Source: Brassica napus
Taxonomy: Eukaryota; Streptophyta; Magnoliopsida; Brassicales; Brassicaceae
Assembly (NCBI RefSeq): GCF_020379485.1
Contig: NC_063444.1
Coordinates: 6,024,652 to 6,088,651, forward strand
DNA length: 64,000 nucleotides
Direction: 5' to 3'
How positions within the stretch are numbered: the first letter of the stretch is position 1; the number at the start of each line of letters is the position of its first letter. This document shows positions 47,821 through 59,509 of the stretch, piece after piece. The translations under genes were made by a program, and so were the position numbers. The notes below the pieces were generated by a model. That model worked only from the letters and a program-made list of their open reading frames with translations, ran no database searches and was not told the origin of the DNA.

Positions 47821-49102
47821 TATTTTTTCCATAAAATTTCTCTTCTCATTCTCTCTATCAACAAAGTCCACTAGAAATTGAGCTGAGAAGTATGTGTACC
47901 ACCCAACGAAGTCCAATTTCATAAAAAAAAAGTTTTGAGCTTATGATAGATTCCAAGATTGGTCTTAAAATTCTCTTACACATTATAAATCTCTTCAAGT
48001 ATGATGAATGTGAACTACAATAACAATACACATGTATCAAACTATTTGAATTACACAATGTACCAAACTATATGAATTACTCGATATATCAAACTAATAT
48101 TTGTTCAATTTTTCTTCTTTCACCTGAAAGAAAAGACAATCACGTATAAGCAACATGCTAACAGAAAAATTAGGAAAACATAACTTTTTATTAACTTTAT
48201 GAATGTAGAAGAAAGAAAGGGGATGACAAATGTTGTTCCAAAAAGTAAAGAAGAAACATAGCAATACCATATATGTTCTAGTTTTGTAATTCTCATTTCA
48301 CTTTATCACAAATATCTACGGCAAAAAAGAACAAACAATTCATCTAAATCAAAATTGATTTGAAAAGCAAAAAATGATTTATTTGTTCTTTGAACTAGAT
48401 GGACTAATATATATGATTACTCAACACATTGGTAACATGAGAGAACCGGATATGTTTGATTCCATAAATTTTGTTTATTTTCTCTCAGCTTACTTTCTTG
48501 TCAATGAATTAAAAATAAAGTATTGTATACCATTTTTTTCTTTCCTTTTTCTAAAAAAAGTTTTAGAATGAATGTTTAACATATTTTTGATACACTATAT
48601 AACAAAAAGTGCTATGATATTTTATATTTTATATTTTGTATAATATATACTAATATACCTATATATCCATACACAATACACATATTTATTCTTTATTTAC
48701 TTCTTTTGTTTATTTTTCCTTTGTTATCTTTTATCTTATTGTATTTTATTTGGATCTTTTCACGACCATTTATTCAAGATTGTTATCCTATTGGATATAG
48801 CTGTTTTGCACATAACAAATATCATAAAACGAATACAAATTTATCAAAATAAAAATGTTTTTTAATGCATAGACATGTTTTCTATACTAAACACAATATC
48901 GATCCATTATATTTATGTCCTAGTATATAAAGGATGTTGAATTTTTAGGCCTACGTTATTGTTGGACATTAAAGAAATCGCCCATATTACAAGTTCACAT
49001 TCAGGCACTCTGCATGTAGCCATGTACATCTATCTATCTATCTATCTGCATGTACATCTATCTATCTATCTATCCAGGTGGGGCAAATCTGGACACATGT
49101 CA
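47821..49102. other. AT-rich intergenic sequence
   Basis: No supported gene. Contains a TCCTAGTATATAAAGGATG phrase at 48919 that resembles a Helitron 5' end but lacks the preceding A. A (CTAT)n microsatellite lies at the right. Confidence 0.4.
49026..49074. repeat. (CTAT)n microsatellite, two runs
   Basis: Two runs of four to six CTAT units are separated by a short GCATGTACAT spacer, itself similar to the sequence just before the first run. Confidence 0.9.
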
Positions 49103-49850
49103 TCTATACTAATAAAGACTGAAGTTTCGTGTGCTTTAATGGGCTCTAAAAAGTTGAACAAGTTATTAAGCCCATTTTTCTCTAAACCTAGCAATCTCCT
49201 TCTAGCCGTATCTAGCCGTATGTGACCTTTCGCAACCTCTCTTCAGCTTAGTTCGCCGTCACTGCTCCTTCCGTTTTGAAGACTATGGCACATCCCCTTC
49301 CCAATAACTACATCAGTAATAATCGAACAACACAGTTACAATTTCAAGATGCCCCTCTCTTCATCCTCTCCTGCTTCGCTATATATATACGGAGCTCACC
49401 CCTTACACGAAGTCCCGATTATCACTCCTAATCCCACAAAAACCACATCAGTTATTTCTCAAAAAGGCTCCAAATCTATCGTCGCCAACCTTCCAACTGT
49501 TTTCTCCTGATACGTTGTCGCTGGTGTATGTCTGAGGGGAAGATGCTTTTAAACTGTATTTTTTCATCTGCTCATATCTTTTATTTGATCAGATATCAGC
49601 TATGATCTTTATCTGTGATGAATCCATATTTTAATATTAAATTCATTGGTATGTGTTATATGTTTTGTATCAAGATCATGTTTCAAACATAATTTTTGGT
49701 TTGCAGGAATGTGCTAATTAATTAGGAGCAGATCTTCTACCAAAGATGCATGGTTATGAAGAAGTAAGAATTGTTTAGTGATTTTGTTCGAATTTGCTAC
49801 ATGATTAATAAACATGATTTTCTGTTTCTATTGCACAACCTTGACAAGGT

Positions 49851-50135
49851 ATGGTGGATCAGACAATGAGTATGAGGATGAAAATTAACTCCAAAGGAAG
49901 ACTGGAGTATCTTGAATTGCGCCAGAAGGCAACGAGTCCATCAGGTAAAAATTGGGCAAAAGATGTGTTAATGCTCAATTCAAGTTTCATATATCAAACG
50001 TTAAAGAATGTTGATTTCATTTCTGCTGACATCTCTTTGTTTGGTTACAGGTTGCTTCCATCATTGAACTCATAAGATCTAACGATGCCTACAATGTAAA
50101 TTGTAATGCCGAGTTTAAGCAGACCTTTGAAGAGG
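49851..50135 (+). pseudogene. Exon-like pieces inside the Helitron, source unknown
   Basis: An exon-like frame starting MVDQTMSMRMKINSKGRLEY (49851-49944) ends at a GT after SPSG. An acceptor TTGGTTACAG precedes a second block that reads VASIIELIRSNDAYNVN (50051-50135). The junction would stay in frame. I do not recognise the protein. The presence inside a Helitron suggests capture of a host gene fragment. Confidence 0.3.
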
Positions 50136-51532
50136 TTTGGTGTATAACTGACATCTGTATTTCTTATGATTTCTATGTTTCTTTATTTCGACAATGATCT
50201 ATAAGATTGAGCGTTTTTTATCCGCTTACGTGTAGCTTATCTATGTTATCTCAAACTATTTACGGTGATCTTTGAATGATAAGTCTCCATCATTATCGTT
50301 TTGTGGTATGTTTATTTCAGTTGAACTTTTATTCAAAAAATTTGACTACTTTTTGTTCTCGACCTCATCTTTATAATTTCGTAATACAATTTTATACTTT
50401 TATAATTTCAAGATCAAAACTTCAGCACAGATTTCTGAACGGAGAACAATATTCTTTGACCAAGAAGAGTGATATTCGTCGGTGGACTCCAGCAGGCCAA
50501 CCGGTTGTGTGAATATGTAACGATGATGAAATTCATGGAAGAAAGTTGGCAAAAGAAAATTAATACTTTGCAATCCAGTATGTCCACTACAAAGAGATGA
50601 CTAAAGGCCGAGGATTCAGATAGAAACTTGGATGCATCTGAGAAGGCTAGCGATGTCCACTGATTTCTCTAGAATTGGTGTGACTACAGGAGGACCCTTG
50701 GGAGAACTAGAAGTCTGGTTGTGGGATTAAGTGGGATAAAGCCGGTTAGCAAAAATATTCAGTAAAGAGATCAAGTGTGTGTTGATGAAACTGAAATCTG
50801 GTAAAGTGGAGTTACACTTGAATCTATAAAGGAATCTTAGGATGCTGAAAAAGATGTTTGAGACATGGAAAAAGTATTATATGGAGGAAGACCGAGGGAA
50901 ACAAAACGATACGTAGCAAATTTGGGAGTGAAGAAACTGGTGGTTCAGTGGAGAAGATGAAGACGAAGTGGTGGGAGAAGTTAAGGAGTACCAGATACAT
51001 ACCTGTTTTTTCCTCGAGATGCAAATCTTTTTTTAACACGTTTTGTGTCATTTGAGGTTTTGGTTTTGTTACTGATAAAGGTGAAATGGCTCCATCGTAC
51101 TAAAAAGGAGTCACGTTTCAGTAAACTTTTTAATATTAAACATATATCTATAATGTCACAGGATCCAAAATCATGTGGGTGTGAATTGTTTTTGTTATCT
51201 CGAAAAACCAATGAATTTTGACATCAGATTTTTAAAGACTTTGTATCATAATAATAAAGATTTACAACAAAAAAATATCATCTCATAGTTGTAAACCGTT
51301 ATTGTTAATTTGGTTACGAAAATTGCAAAACTCTTCGAAACATATTTATATGAAACTTTTGCTCAAACTAAATGTTCAATTATACACATACGACATTAGT
51401 TAAGATTTTAAATATGTAAAAGATGTATCAAAATAATTTATATAAATGGTTTCCCAATATTAAAAATGGGAAAACAAAAGACTCTAATTAGCCAAAATGA
51501 AGGAGTACTAAATACATATGAAAAACTAAGGG

Positions 51533-51809
51533 GTTGATTGGTAGCGAATGTAGGTTTAATTTTTTCTTCTTTAAAATTGAAGTTGTTGATTTTACAACTA
51601 TAGTTTTAGATTTTATTGATGTAGAATTATTTTAAAGATTTAAGTCACTAAATATAAAGTTGTAGAAAAATTGATTTTTAGAGCCAAAATATGTCATTTT
51701 TAAGATTTTGGGTTGTAGCTTTAATTGTTTTTAATAAAATTTGATTCTTTTGATTTTATTGATGTAGAACACTGACAACTATCACCAATCACCTCATAAA
51801 CCACGGTCA
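51533..51809. mobile_element. Possible MITE nested in the Helitron
   Basis: The block starts GGGGTTGATTGGTAGCGA and ends ACAACTATCACCAATCACCT. The ends are inverted and similar (GTTGATTGGT against AGGTGATTGGT). It has internal repeated phrases such as TTGATTTTATTGATGTAGAA. No target duplication is clear, so this is tentative. Confidence 0.35.
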
Positions 51810-52603
51810 TACCTTTCAAATTTTAAATAGAAAAAAATTATAAATATTATTTCTCTTGACAAAACAGATAAACTCCCAAATTTTTATAATTAATTTTTAT
51901 TAAAAATTACTTATAAATATACATGCATAGATAACTAAACAAAGTTCAACAAATGCTAAAATAATTTACGAAACATAATTAGTAAAACACTAAAAATAAA
52001 AAAAAAATTATTAATTGGAAATCTAATATAAATGGGGAAAAATATATATATTAATTATTATTTATGACATTATTGAAACTATTTATATATTACTTTAAAA
52101 TATATCTTTTTATGATTTTATCACATTATATTATATTTTAAATATAATTGATTTAGCTTCGATGTGGATTAATTTATTATCGTGATTAAATTAATTATTG
52201 TAATAATATTGAAATTATACTCTTATAAATAATAAAAAAAATTATTCTTACTTTATATTTTTCTTAACTATATCAAAGTGAAATAGAAATAAAAAGAAAA
52301 AAATATAAATCATTACATTTTTCTTAACTGTTTAATTTAATAATTTTGTGTTCTCTAACAAAAAAATGTTAGTGGATTTTTCAACTTAGACCAACAAAAT
52401 TTAATAAAATTTACAATTTGATTTTAGAAAAAAACATATTATATTTATTAATAAAATTTAAAGTAAATTTGAAAAAAAATATAAAATACTTTTTTCGATT
52501 AATGAAATTTAAATATTTTTTTGATCAATAAAATAAAAATACATTTTAATATAAAATCATTTCAATGTAAACTTACCCGTCCGCAGGTCGGACCAACGAC
52601 TAG

Positions 52604-53005
52604 TATAACATATATATATTCATAATCACACGTAACATATTTACGACTATGGAAAATGATATGTTTGTTAGCCTCGTTTATTTATACCACAGATTAAAAA
52701 ATAGATTAAATTTATATTTTCTTGAAAAAACAGATTGTTTGAAGTAAATGGTATAACATAGATCCATACTATAAAGTGAATATGAGCCGTTCAGATTGAG
52801 ATAATGCTCAATAAATATCACAGAACTAACATTTGGATTTAAAAAAAAAAACTTAAAAGCTGAATAAAATTTCATAGAGAAAATCAAATCATTAAAATAA
52901 GAAAATAATAATATGTCGTCAATTGCATTGAACTCATATTGTGTTGTTGCTTCACAATTATTCAATGTCATTTACTGCCTTAAATATAAATGAAAGAAAA
53001 TTATA
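52604..53005. other. AT-rich spacer between Helitron and MULE
   Basis: About 400 bp without recognisable features; a short minus-strand open frame is AT-rich and not convincing. Confidence 0.4.
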
Positions 53006-53015
53006 ATTAGACAAC

Positions 53016-54864
53016 GGGAAAATGGTCATTTAATTCTCCAAGTATCTGAAATTGGTAGATAAATTCTCCAACTATCACATATGCAAAATAATTCCCCAAA
53101 TCTGCATTGACCTTGCAAAATTGAACTCTTGAAAAATCCACATCGAACAATTAACGGGAAACGTTAGTCTAATTTTGTAGCCTTCTTTTAATCGTTTTCT
53201 TCTTCCCTTTTCTTCTAATCTGAAAACCAATGAACCCTAAATTGATTCTCAGGATGATTGTAGAGGTGATTTCCCATGAATCCTTCCAAGAAAAGCAAGA
53301 ATTCAAATTATTTGAGCATGAAGAACGAAAAACATTGCTCAGAAACGGATTTTTCTATGGAGAAGATGATGCAAAACTTCATTTTTATGTGTTTCTGGTC
53401 AAACTATTTATAATTTATCTAAAAGCTCACAGCTTTCTTTTAAATTAGTTAACAATTAAGCATTTGCTTTTGTGGGTTCGCACAAATCTGATCAAAGCAA
53501 GGCCTGAAATGTTCATCAAGGGAGATGTGTATGTCTGATTCTCTTCTTTCATTGGCTCAATTTTATTTGAAGGTTAGTAAATGTTGTTAACATGGAAAAT
53601 TGATTCTTGTGCAAGAGATATGGTGTTCTTGTGTTAGTGAATGACTGTGATTGAGAGCTAAGTGGTCAGCTCTAGACCACAATTGAAGAGAAAGATGTTA
53701 TCGTTTTCATCTCGACCTTGCACGGTGGATAAAGTAGATCATCATCAAACCTTTATATATTGATGTTCTTCACTATTGATGTTATCTCTGCAACTACAGA
53801 CCCTAATGTGTTTGTATACTTGAAGAATGATTGTAGATTATCTTGTTAAGAAGACTACAAACCTGATAAATGTGTCAATCTCTGTAATTGTACATAGAGC
53901 TAATACAATATTTGTTCTCCTGGAGATCAGAAAAAAAAAATTGATATAAGAAAAACACCTCATGACACTAGTTGGTTTGAGTTTGGCGAGGAAAACAATT
54001 CATTATCATTTGTTTACATATTCCTTATATTAGAACATTTGAAAATATCTACTTTTTTGGTGATCTTTGACTCACTTTACTCAGTCGGTAGCCCACGAGC
54101 CTTTTGTTACGCACTTGAGCAGCAGTGAGTTTAATCACCTATGCTAAAACATAGACTTAAGTAACCAGCGTAAACACCATTGCAGTTACAGAGTCATGTC
54201 CAAAGTTAACACTCGGTATAATAACTTCAGGTGACACTTGTTGCACAAACTCATTCAGCTTCTCTAATGATCTCGTTTGAAACTGTGTATCGCAGTATCA
54301 GTTAGATAAATTTTCAGTCGTTTGAAACTTGAAAGCATCCACAAGGGTACAATGTGAATGTGGCTCTCCTCTTCCTTCCCTGTGAACCACTGCATATCGT
54401 CCTTAGAAAAACCCAAGCATTCAAGGAGTTTTAATTTTGAAGGATTGATGTAGATCTTCTGACGTAGTGCAACCTCCAGAACAACATCTCCTTTTCTTTC
54501 AACAGAGATTAGAGAAAAGAATTCAGATTCATCAATAAGTTTGTGTCAACATGATATATGGATTCAGAAAGAGAAGGGAGAACATTTTACTTATGGTGTA
54601 TCTTCTCTCCAATAGTCTTTTGAATCAATTTAGGGTTTATGTTGCTTGATTTGGGGAAGAAGAAGACATAAAAGCCAAACAAGACGATCACAAGAAAGCC
54701 ACGAAATTAAACTTAACGTTTTCTCCTTAAATGTCCAACGTGGACTTTTAAGAGTTTAATTTGGTAAAGTCAATATAGATTTGAGGAATTATCTTTCACA
54801 CATGATAGTTAAGAAGTTTATCTGTTAATTTCGAATACTTGGGGAATTAAATGATCATTTTCCC
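53016..54864. mobile_element. Mutator-like element (MULE), non-autonomous, long TIRs, 10-bp target duplication
   Basis: The ends are long inverted repeats of about 175 bp. The left starts GGGAAAATGGTCATTTAATT; the right, reversed, starts GGGAAAATGATCATTTAATT and stays alignable past AACTCTTAAAAGTCCACGT. The element is flanked on both sides by the 10-bp sequence ATTAGACAAC (53006-53015 and 54865-54874). Long TIRs with a 9-11-bp target duplication define Mutator-like elements. The interior has a 72-codon plus-strand frame (53230-53448) with no recognised domain and no MURA transposase. Its right end is about 300 bp from the presumed NINJA transcription start. Confidence 0.88.
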
Positions 54865-54884
54865 ATTAGACAACATGCCATTGT

Positions 54885-54993
54885 GCCGAAAGTTGTTTTT
54901 GTACAGTTTGGGCCTTTTGACCCTTTGTTTATCTTGTTGTTGGGCTATGCCTGTTGGGCCTGGGTCTTTTTATAAAATATCAGTGAAAAAAAA
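54885..54993 (+). mobile_element. Short poly(A)-tailed retro-insertion (5'-truncated LINE 3' end), 17-bp target duplication
   Basis: A 109-bp insert ending in ATAAAATATCAGTG plus an A tail is flanked by perfect 17-bp repeats AGACAACATGCCATTGT (54868-54884 and 54994-55010). Long, variable target duplications with a 3' A tail are the mark of target-primed reverse transcription. The insert contains GGGCC-rich phrases and no pol III boxes, so a 5'-truncated LINE is more likely than a SINE. Confidence 0.85.
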
Positions 54994-55010
54994 AGACAAC
55001 ATGCCATTGT

Positions 55011-55871
55011 TTATGCTTAATGAGTATCGAGTGTGTGAAAAAACAAACAAATTGAATAAATAAGATTTAGGAAATAAAAGAACACACGAGATTCACATGA
55101 GAAAAAAAAACGAAAGTAGTCATAGCCTGAGTCCCCAATCGCTGCAAGGAGCTACGTTCTAGGTTTTTTCTTCTCTGATCATCTCCTTCCCAGCTTCAGG
55201 TTACTTCTCTGCCTCGATTTCGATTTCGATTTCGATTTCAATTTCAAGCAATAGCTTTTGTTTATCTATTTCCCGATTTCTTTGTGATCGGAATCTCTAT
55301 GGTTTCAGCTGATTTGACGCTCCTGCTGCGTAGATAGGGGTCTCGATTTCATCTAGATACGAATGTTTCGATGATTTGGAACTGGAGTGATTTATTTTGA
55401 TTTAAAGATGAGTGAAGCCCTTTCGTTATCTGATGGATCTGCTGCATATTGTGTTTGTTATGAATCTTTGTTGCTTCGGGAGTGTGTGTCTTGTTTTGTT
55501 TTGTTTCCGTGAACAGATGGAGAAAAGCTTCTCCTTTTGCTTCGTTTCCTTTTTTAGTTTAGATCTTCAAAAGGGGAAACTTGTAGAAAATAACTCCTTT
55601 TGTTTCTTGTTACTACTACAGGGCGGTTCTACTTGCTTGCACTGTTCTTTCAATGGTTTCGTTCCTAAGGTAACAATTTGTAAAGACTGTGGCTTTAGTT
55701 ACTCATGTGTTGCCGCTAATCAAATAGATTTGATATATCTAAAGACTACAGAAAGTTTAGCCTTTTTTTGTGTGATAATGAGTCTTTTTTGTGGTATGCT
55801 TCTCAGATGACAGTCAAGGCTGCTGAGGATATTCTAAACATCTGTTAAGCTGTTCGGAGTTACTTCAAAAA
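55011..55871 (+). promoter_or_regulatory. NINJA promoter, 5' UTR and probable 5' UTR intron
   Basis: The core promoter and first untranslated exon probably lie at 55100-55205. A TTTCGA hexamer microsatellite sits at 55214-55245. A pyrimidine-rich stretch ends in TGCTTCTCAG at 55806, a good 3' splice site, so most of 55250-55806 is probably a 5' UTR intron. The long open frame at 55412-55810 lies in this presumed intron and has no recognised domain. A small upstream ORF begins right after the acceptor (separate entry). Confidence 0.5.
55807..55848 (+). other. Upstream ORF of 13 codons in the NINJA leader
   Basis: ATGACAGTCAAGGC opens a frame encoding MTVKAAEDILNIC and stops at TAA, 23 bp before the NINJA ATG. 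It starts immediately at the first base after the inferred 3' splice site. If the spliced leader contains it, ribosomes would meet this ATG first, so it may tune NINJA translation. Whether it is conserved is unknown to me. Confidence 0.45.
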
Positions 55872-57188
55872 ATGGATGATGATAATGGGCTAGAGCTCAG
55901 CTTGGGTCTCTCTTGTGGAGGATCAGCTAAGGGTAACGCTGGAAGCTCCTCGGAGAAGCACATAGTACAAGGAGGAGATAGGAGTGCTAAAGTGATTGAT
56001 GACTTCAAGAACTTCCTTCATCCAACTTCTCAGAGACCACCTGAGCCGAGTTCTGGTTCTCAGAGAAGCGATTCTGGTCAACAACGACCTCCACAGAATT
56101 TCTTCAATGACCTCTCCAAAGCTCCTACAGCTGACGCTGAAGCTTCCACGAAACCTTTGTGGGTGGAGGATGATACAACACGACAAGAAGCAGGAAACAA
56201 AAGAAAGTTTGGGTTCCCTGGGATGAACGATGAAAAGAAGAAAGAGAAAGACTTGTCAGCTGATCCGCATGAGAAGAAGACAAAAGCATCCCATGTTTCA
56301 AACGCTACTGATGAAGGATCAACAGCTGAAAACGAAGATGTAGCAGAATCTGTAGTAGGTGGTGGTGGTTCTTCCTCCAACCTCGCTAAGGAGGTGGCTC
56401 GTCCTACCGCTGATGCAAACGTTGTGGACAACTTAGCCGGTCAAAGGAAGAACAGCCATGTTGGGTCAGGTGCTGAAGAGTTTACTACAGTCCGCAACAT
56501 GAGTTACACCAAACCGTTCACTGGTTTATCTTACTCTTTTCCAGCAAAAGAGTCTGGACAACATGCAGCAGGTACAAGTCTAACACAGCCTACTGCTAAT
56601 GCTGGGAATAATCTCCCTCTTATGTTCGGATACTCACCGGTTCAGCTTCCTATGCTGGATAAGGATGGTTCAGGCGGCATTGTTGCCCTTTCTCAGTCTC
56701 CATTCGCCGGAAGAGTCCCATCAAACTCGGGTAAGCAAACATGTCATAAAGTCCTTTACTTGCAAAGATAACAACTTCTTTTTGTCTCTCAAGAAGCTAC
56801 CGCGAAATGTGAGGGAAAACAGCCTGTTGCAGAAGAAGGCTCATCAGAGGATGCATCAGAACAACCACCAGGAGACAGCAACAACAACAACATCAGTAAT
56901 GCTTTCTCTTTTGACTTCTCTGCCATAAAACCTGGAATGGCAGCAGATGTGAAGTTTGGAGGATCTGGTGCACGTCCTAACCTGCCCTGGGTCTCAAGCA
57001 CTGGCTCAGGCCCACACGGTCGAACAATCTCGGGTGTTACATACCGGTACAATGCAAACCAGATCAAAATCGTATGTGCTTGTCACGGCTCACACATGTC
57101 GCCGGAGGAGTTTGTCAGGCATGCAAGCGAGGAGTATGTTAGCCCGGAGTCATCTGTAGGAATGACTGCTGCCTCGGCTCATACCTGA
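55872..57188 (+). CDS. NINJA: NINJA, adaptor of jasmonate-signalling repression
   Basis: A nuclear adaptor that links JAZ proteins to the TOPLESS co-repressor and so silences jasmonate-responsive genes until the hormone is sensed, 417 aa (Arabidopsis AT4G28910, about 425 aa). Two coding exons: 55872-56730 and 56794-57188, with the frame kept across a 63-bp intron. The EAR repression motif LELSLGLS is at residues 7-14. A basic segment with GNKRKFGFPG and EKKTKA lies near 110-140 and could serve nuclear import. The C-terminal conserved domain that binds JAZ TIFY regions includes NLPWVS and HGRTISGVTYRY. It continues through KIVCACHGSHMSPEEFVRHA to the end. All domains are intact. A Mutator-like element and a LINE fragment lie just upstream. 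Confidence 0.96.
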
Positions 57189-59509
57189 AAGTCGCCGGAG
57201 AAGTCAAAAGTGTCTTATATCTTTGTAAACAAATGGAAGAAGAGGGGTTTCTTTTCGGAAGATATACTCTAAGGCCAAAGTTTTATTGGAGCTTTCCACT
57301 ATGTTACTGTAATCTCTCTGTTTCTTTTGTTCCTCATTTCAGCTTTCATCACTTTTGTGTATTACCATTTAGTTTTGTAAGATTCTTCTCTTTGTTTTTG
57401 GGTTCAAATAAATATTCTGAGAATTTACTTTTGTTAGTCTGTTGATTTAGATTAACACACAATAGCACATGATCTTAGAGCAGCCAACTAATTAAGCAAA
57501 TGGGCCTAATGATTGATATGTAAGCTCATATCTTATAACAAAAGATTCTTTAAGACAGCTTAAAAACTACAAAAACAAATTAAATTTTAGCTAGCAAAGT
57601 GATTTAGTTATATTAAATATCAAATTTCATATCAATATATCATTGTGCAGATGCTTGAATCGTGAAACCGACATATAGGTTAGTTTATTCATTTCAAATC
57701 TAAGATTATTATTAGGGAATTGGTTTGTGCAATAATTTTAAGAGTAAATAGTAATGCATGGAAGCCTATCATCACTCAATCATGAAAAACGCAAAATTTG
57801 ACTTTTCTTTTCCCTACCGGAATTCTGTGCAACTGGTCCTTGTTGACTTACACTTCCGGCGACTGCAGAAAAAAAAAACATTTTAATATTTATTTTGAGC
57901 TCATCACCATTTAGGGCATGGCTGGTTTTCCCCATAACATCCGCAAACGGAGTTTTTGTGGTTAGTAGCGGTTGACAGCGTTTCGAAACAATCATACAAA
58001 TCGTTACAAATCGCTTCAAACCGCTCTGAATCTCTTAAAATCAAAAGCTGGTTCCAGCTAGCGTTTGTGGTTGCGGACGGTTGCGCGATGATAATTTTTT
58101 TTGTAAACATATAAATACATAAATAAAAATATTCAATAAAAATTTAAAATTGGAATTATAAAAATACTAAAATATATCTATTATATTTTAATTACTATTA
58201 TAAAATTTTAAAATAAAAATATTTTCTATAATTTTAAAAAATTTAAAACTATAACTTTCTAAATATAATTTTCATATTTATTATAATATTATGATTTTTG
58301 ATATTTTATAATTAAATAAAATGTAAATATTGTCAATTTATTATTTAACTGATACTGTATTTGGTAGTTAACCAGTCATAAGTATCCCGCAAACGCACTA
58401 ATTTCTAACCGCAGAACCAGTCGTACAAATCTCTTAAAACCGTTAGAAACCGCTGCGTTTGAATCCGTCAGACCCTTACTATCTCAACAACTATCATTTT
58501 TTAAAATTATAATTAATAAGAATATAACATTTTTATTGGTTATACTTATATGTTAGTGGCCTTTCATATATGAATATTTTAATAAACATTGTCGAGAATA
58601 ATTTTAGGGTATTTGGCTTTTATTATTAGTTAACTAAAACAAGAATGTTAGATATAATATATCTATAGTTCTTTGTTCAACCACATACCTTTCCATTTTG
58701 AGGTTTTATAAACGAAAATATCAAATTATAAAACCATAATTGAAAAAAAACATGAGCAAGGACTGCCCTACGTGTTTCAGATCAACCAAACCAAAAACAA
58801 CTTATCAAAATCTAATATTTCAATTAATTTTACTCTAATTTGAAAAACAATAGCTGATCAGAATATAAAACTGTTTATTTTTTTTCTGAAAATGATCTAT
58901 TTTCTCATTGAACATATTGTATACCAACAAATCCATTAATTGAATGTTATATCCTTATTTTTGAAGTTTAAAACTTCTTAAACTTTTTTTCCAAAATCAA
59001 CAATATATTGAACTGAATTGAGAAGAAAATCGGTTTAATTGTATAGTTAAACTATTTTCTAGAACCATGCACCAAAAATCAATCATAGAACCAAATGTGA
59101 TGCAAGTTGTAAATCTATATATAGATGTACAAACAAGTTTCGATTAGTCCATCGTCCTAAATATGATAAAAATGAGGTCAGAGAATAACAGCCCACCAAA
59201 AGGTGATTTGTTTATGTTCGCAAAAAAAAAAGGTGATTTGTTTTCTAGTTAATGGAGAGAATAGCAATAGTAGAAGAGACAAGGAGAAAGCAATAGCATA
59301 CAAAATGTTGTCACGAAGATGACGACGACGTGATTATATTAATTTATGTCTTTTTTTTTTTTTTTTTGACAACTTATATTAATTTATGTCTACATGGAAA
59401 ATAAAAATTAATTCTCCTCTGCAATAAAACTATTTAAGACACAAGAAAAAGACTTTCCAAGAAAATCAAGAAAAACAAAAAAATTCTCTGTAAAACTATT
59501 CTTCTTCCG
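57189..59509. other. Intergenic: NINJA 3' UTR, AT-rich DNA, ATL42 promoter
   Basis: A likely polyadenylation signal AAATAAA lies near 57408. A transposon-like GC-richer pair is described separately. Just upstream of ATL42 the sequence AACTATTTAAGACACAAG (about 59429) may serve as a TATA element. A run of about 20 T lies near 59350-59368. No other gene is seen. Confidence 0.45.
57914..58482. mobile_element. Possible hAT-like MITE with CGTTTGCGG/CCGCAAACG motifs
   Basis: Two GC-richer shoulders surround an AT-rich core. The left begins AGGGCATGGCTGG and carries CCGCAAACGG, AGCGGTTGACAG and GTGGTTGCGGACGG. The right ends CCGTCAGACCCT and carries CCGCAAACGC and AACCGCTGCG. The ends are weakly inverted (AGGGcaTGgCtG against AGGGtcTGaCgG). 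Repeated CCGCAAAC-type words in both orientations suggest subterminal repeats. Target duplications are unclear. Confidence 0.4.

Larger units (their letters stand above)
49103..52603 (+). mobile_element. Helitron, 3.5 kb, carrying degraded gene pieces
   Basis: The left end TCTATACTAATAAAGACTGA at 49103 follows A. The right end is a perfect stem GTCCG-CAGGT-CGGAC (52580-52594), then CAACGA and CTAG at 52600-52603, followed by T. TC start, 3' hairpin, CTRR terminus and A/T insertion site fit the Helitron family. No Rep/helicase is seen, so it is non-autonomous. The interior contains a leader-like region (49200-49560) and exon-like pieces at 49851-49944 and 50051-50135. A gene-like but stop-ridden block lies at 50410-50990. 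Those pieces look captured or decayed; I could not name their source. Confidence 0.75.

Noticed and set aside
48919..48945. TCCTAGTATATAAAGGATG, similar to a Helitron 5' end
   Set aside because: Preceded by G, not A, and no matching 3' terminus could be paired with it in the same orientation other than that of the 49103 element.
55412..55810. Open frame of 132 codons upstream of NINJA
   Set aside because: It falls in a pyrimidine-rich stretch ending in a strong 3' splice site and has no domain; most likely a 5' UTR intron.
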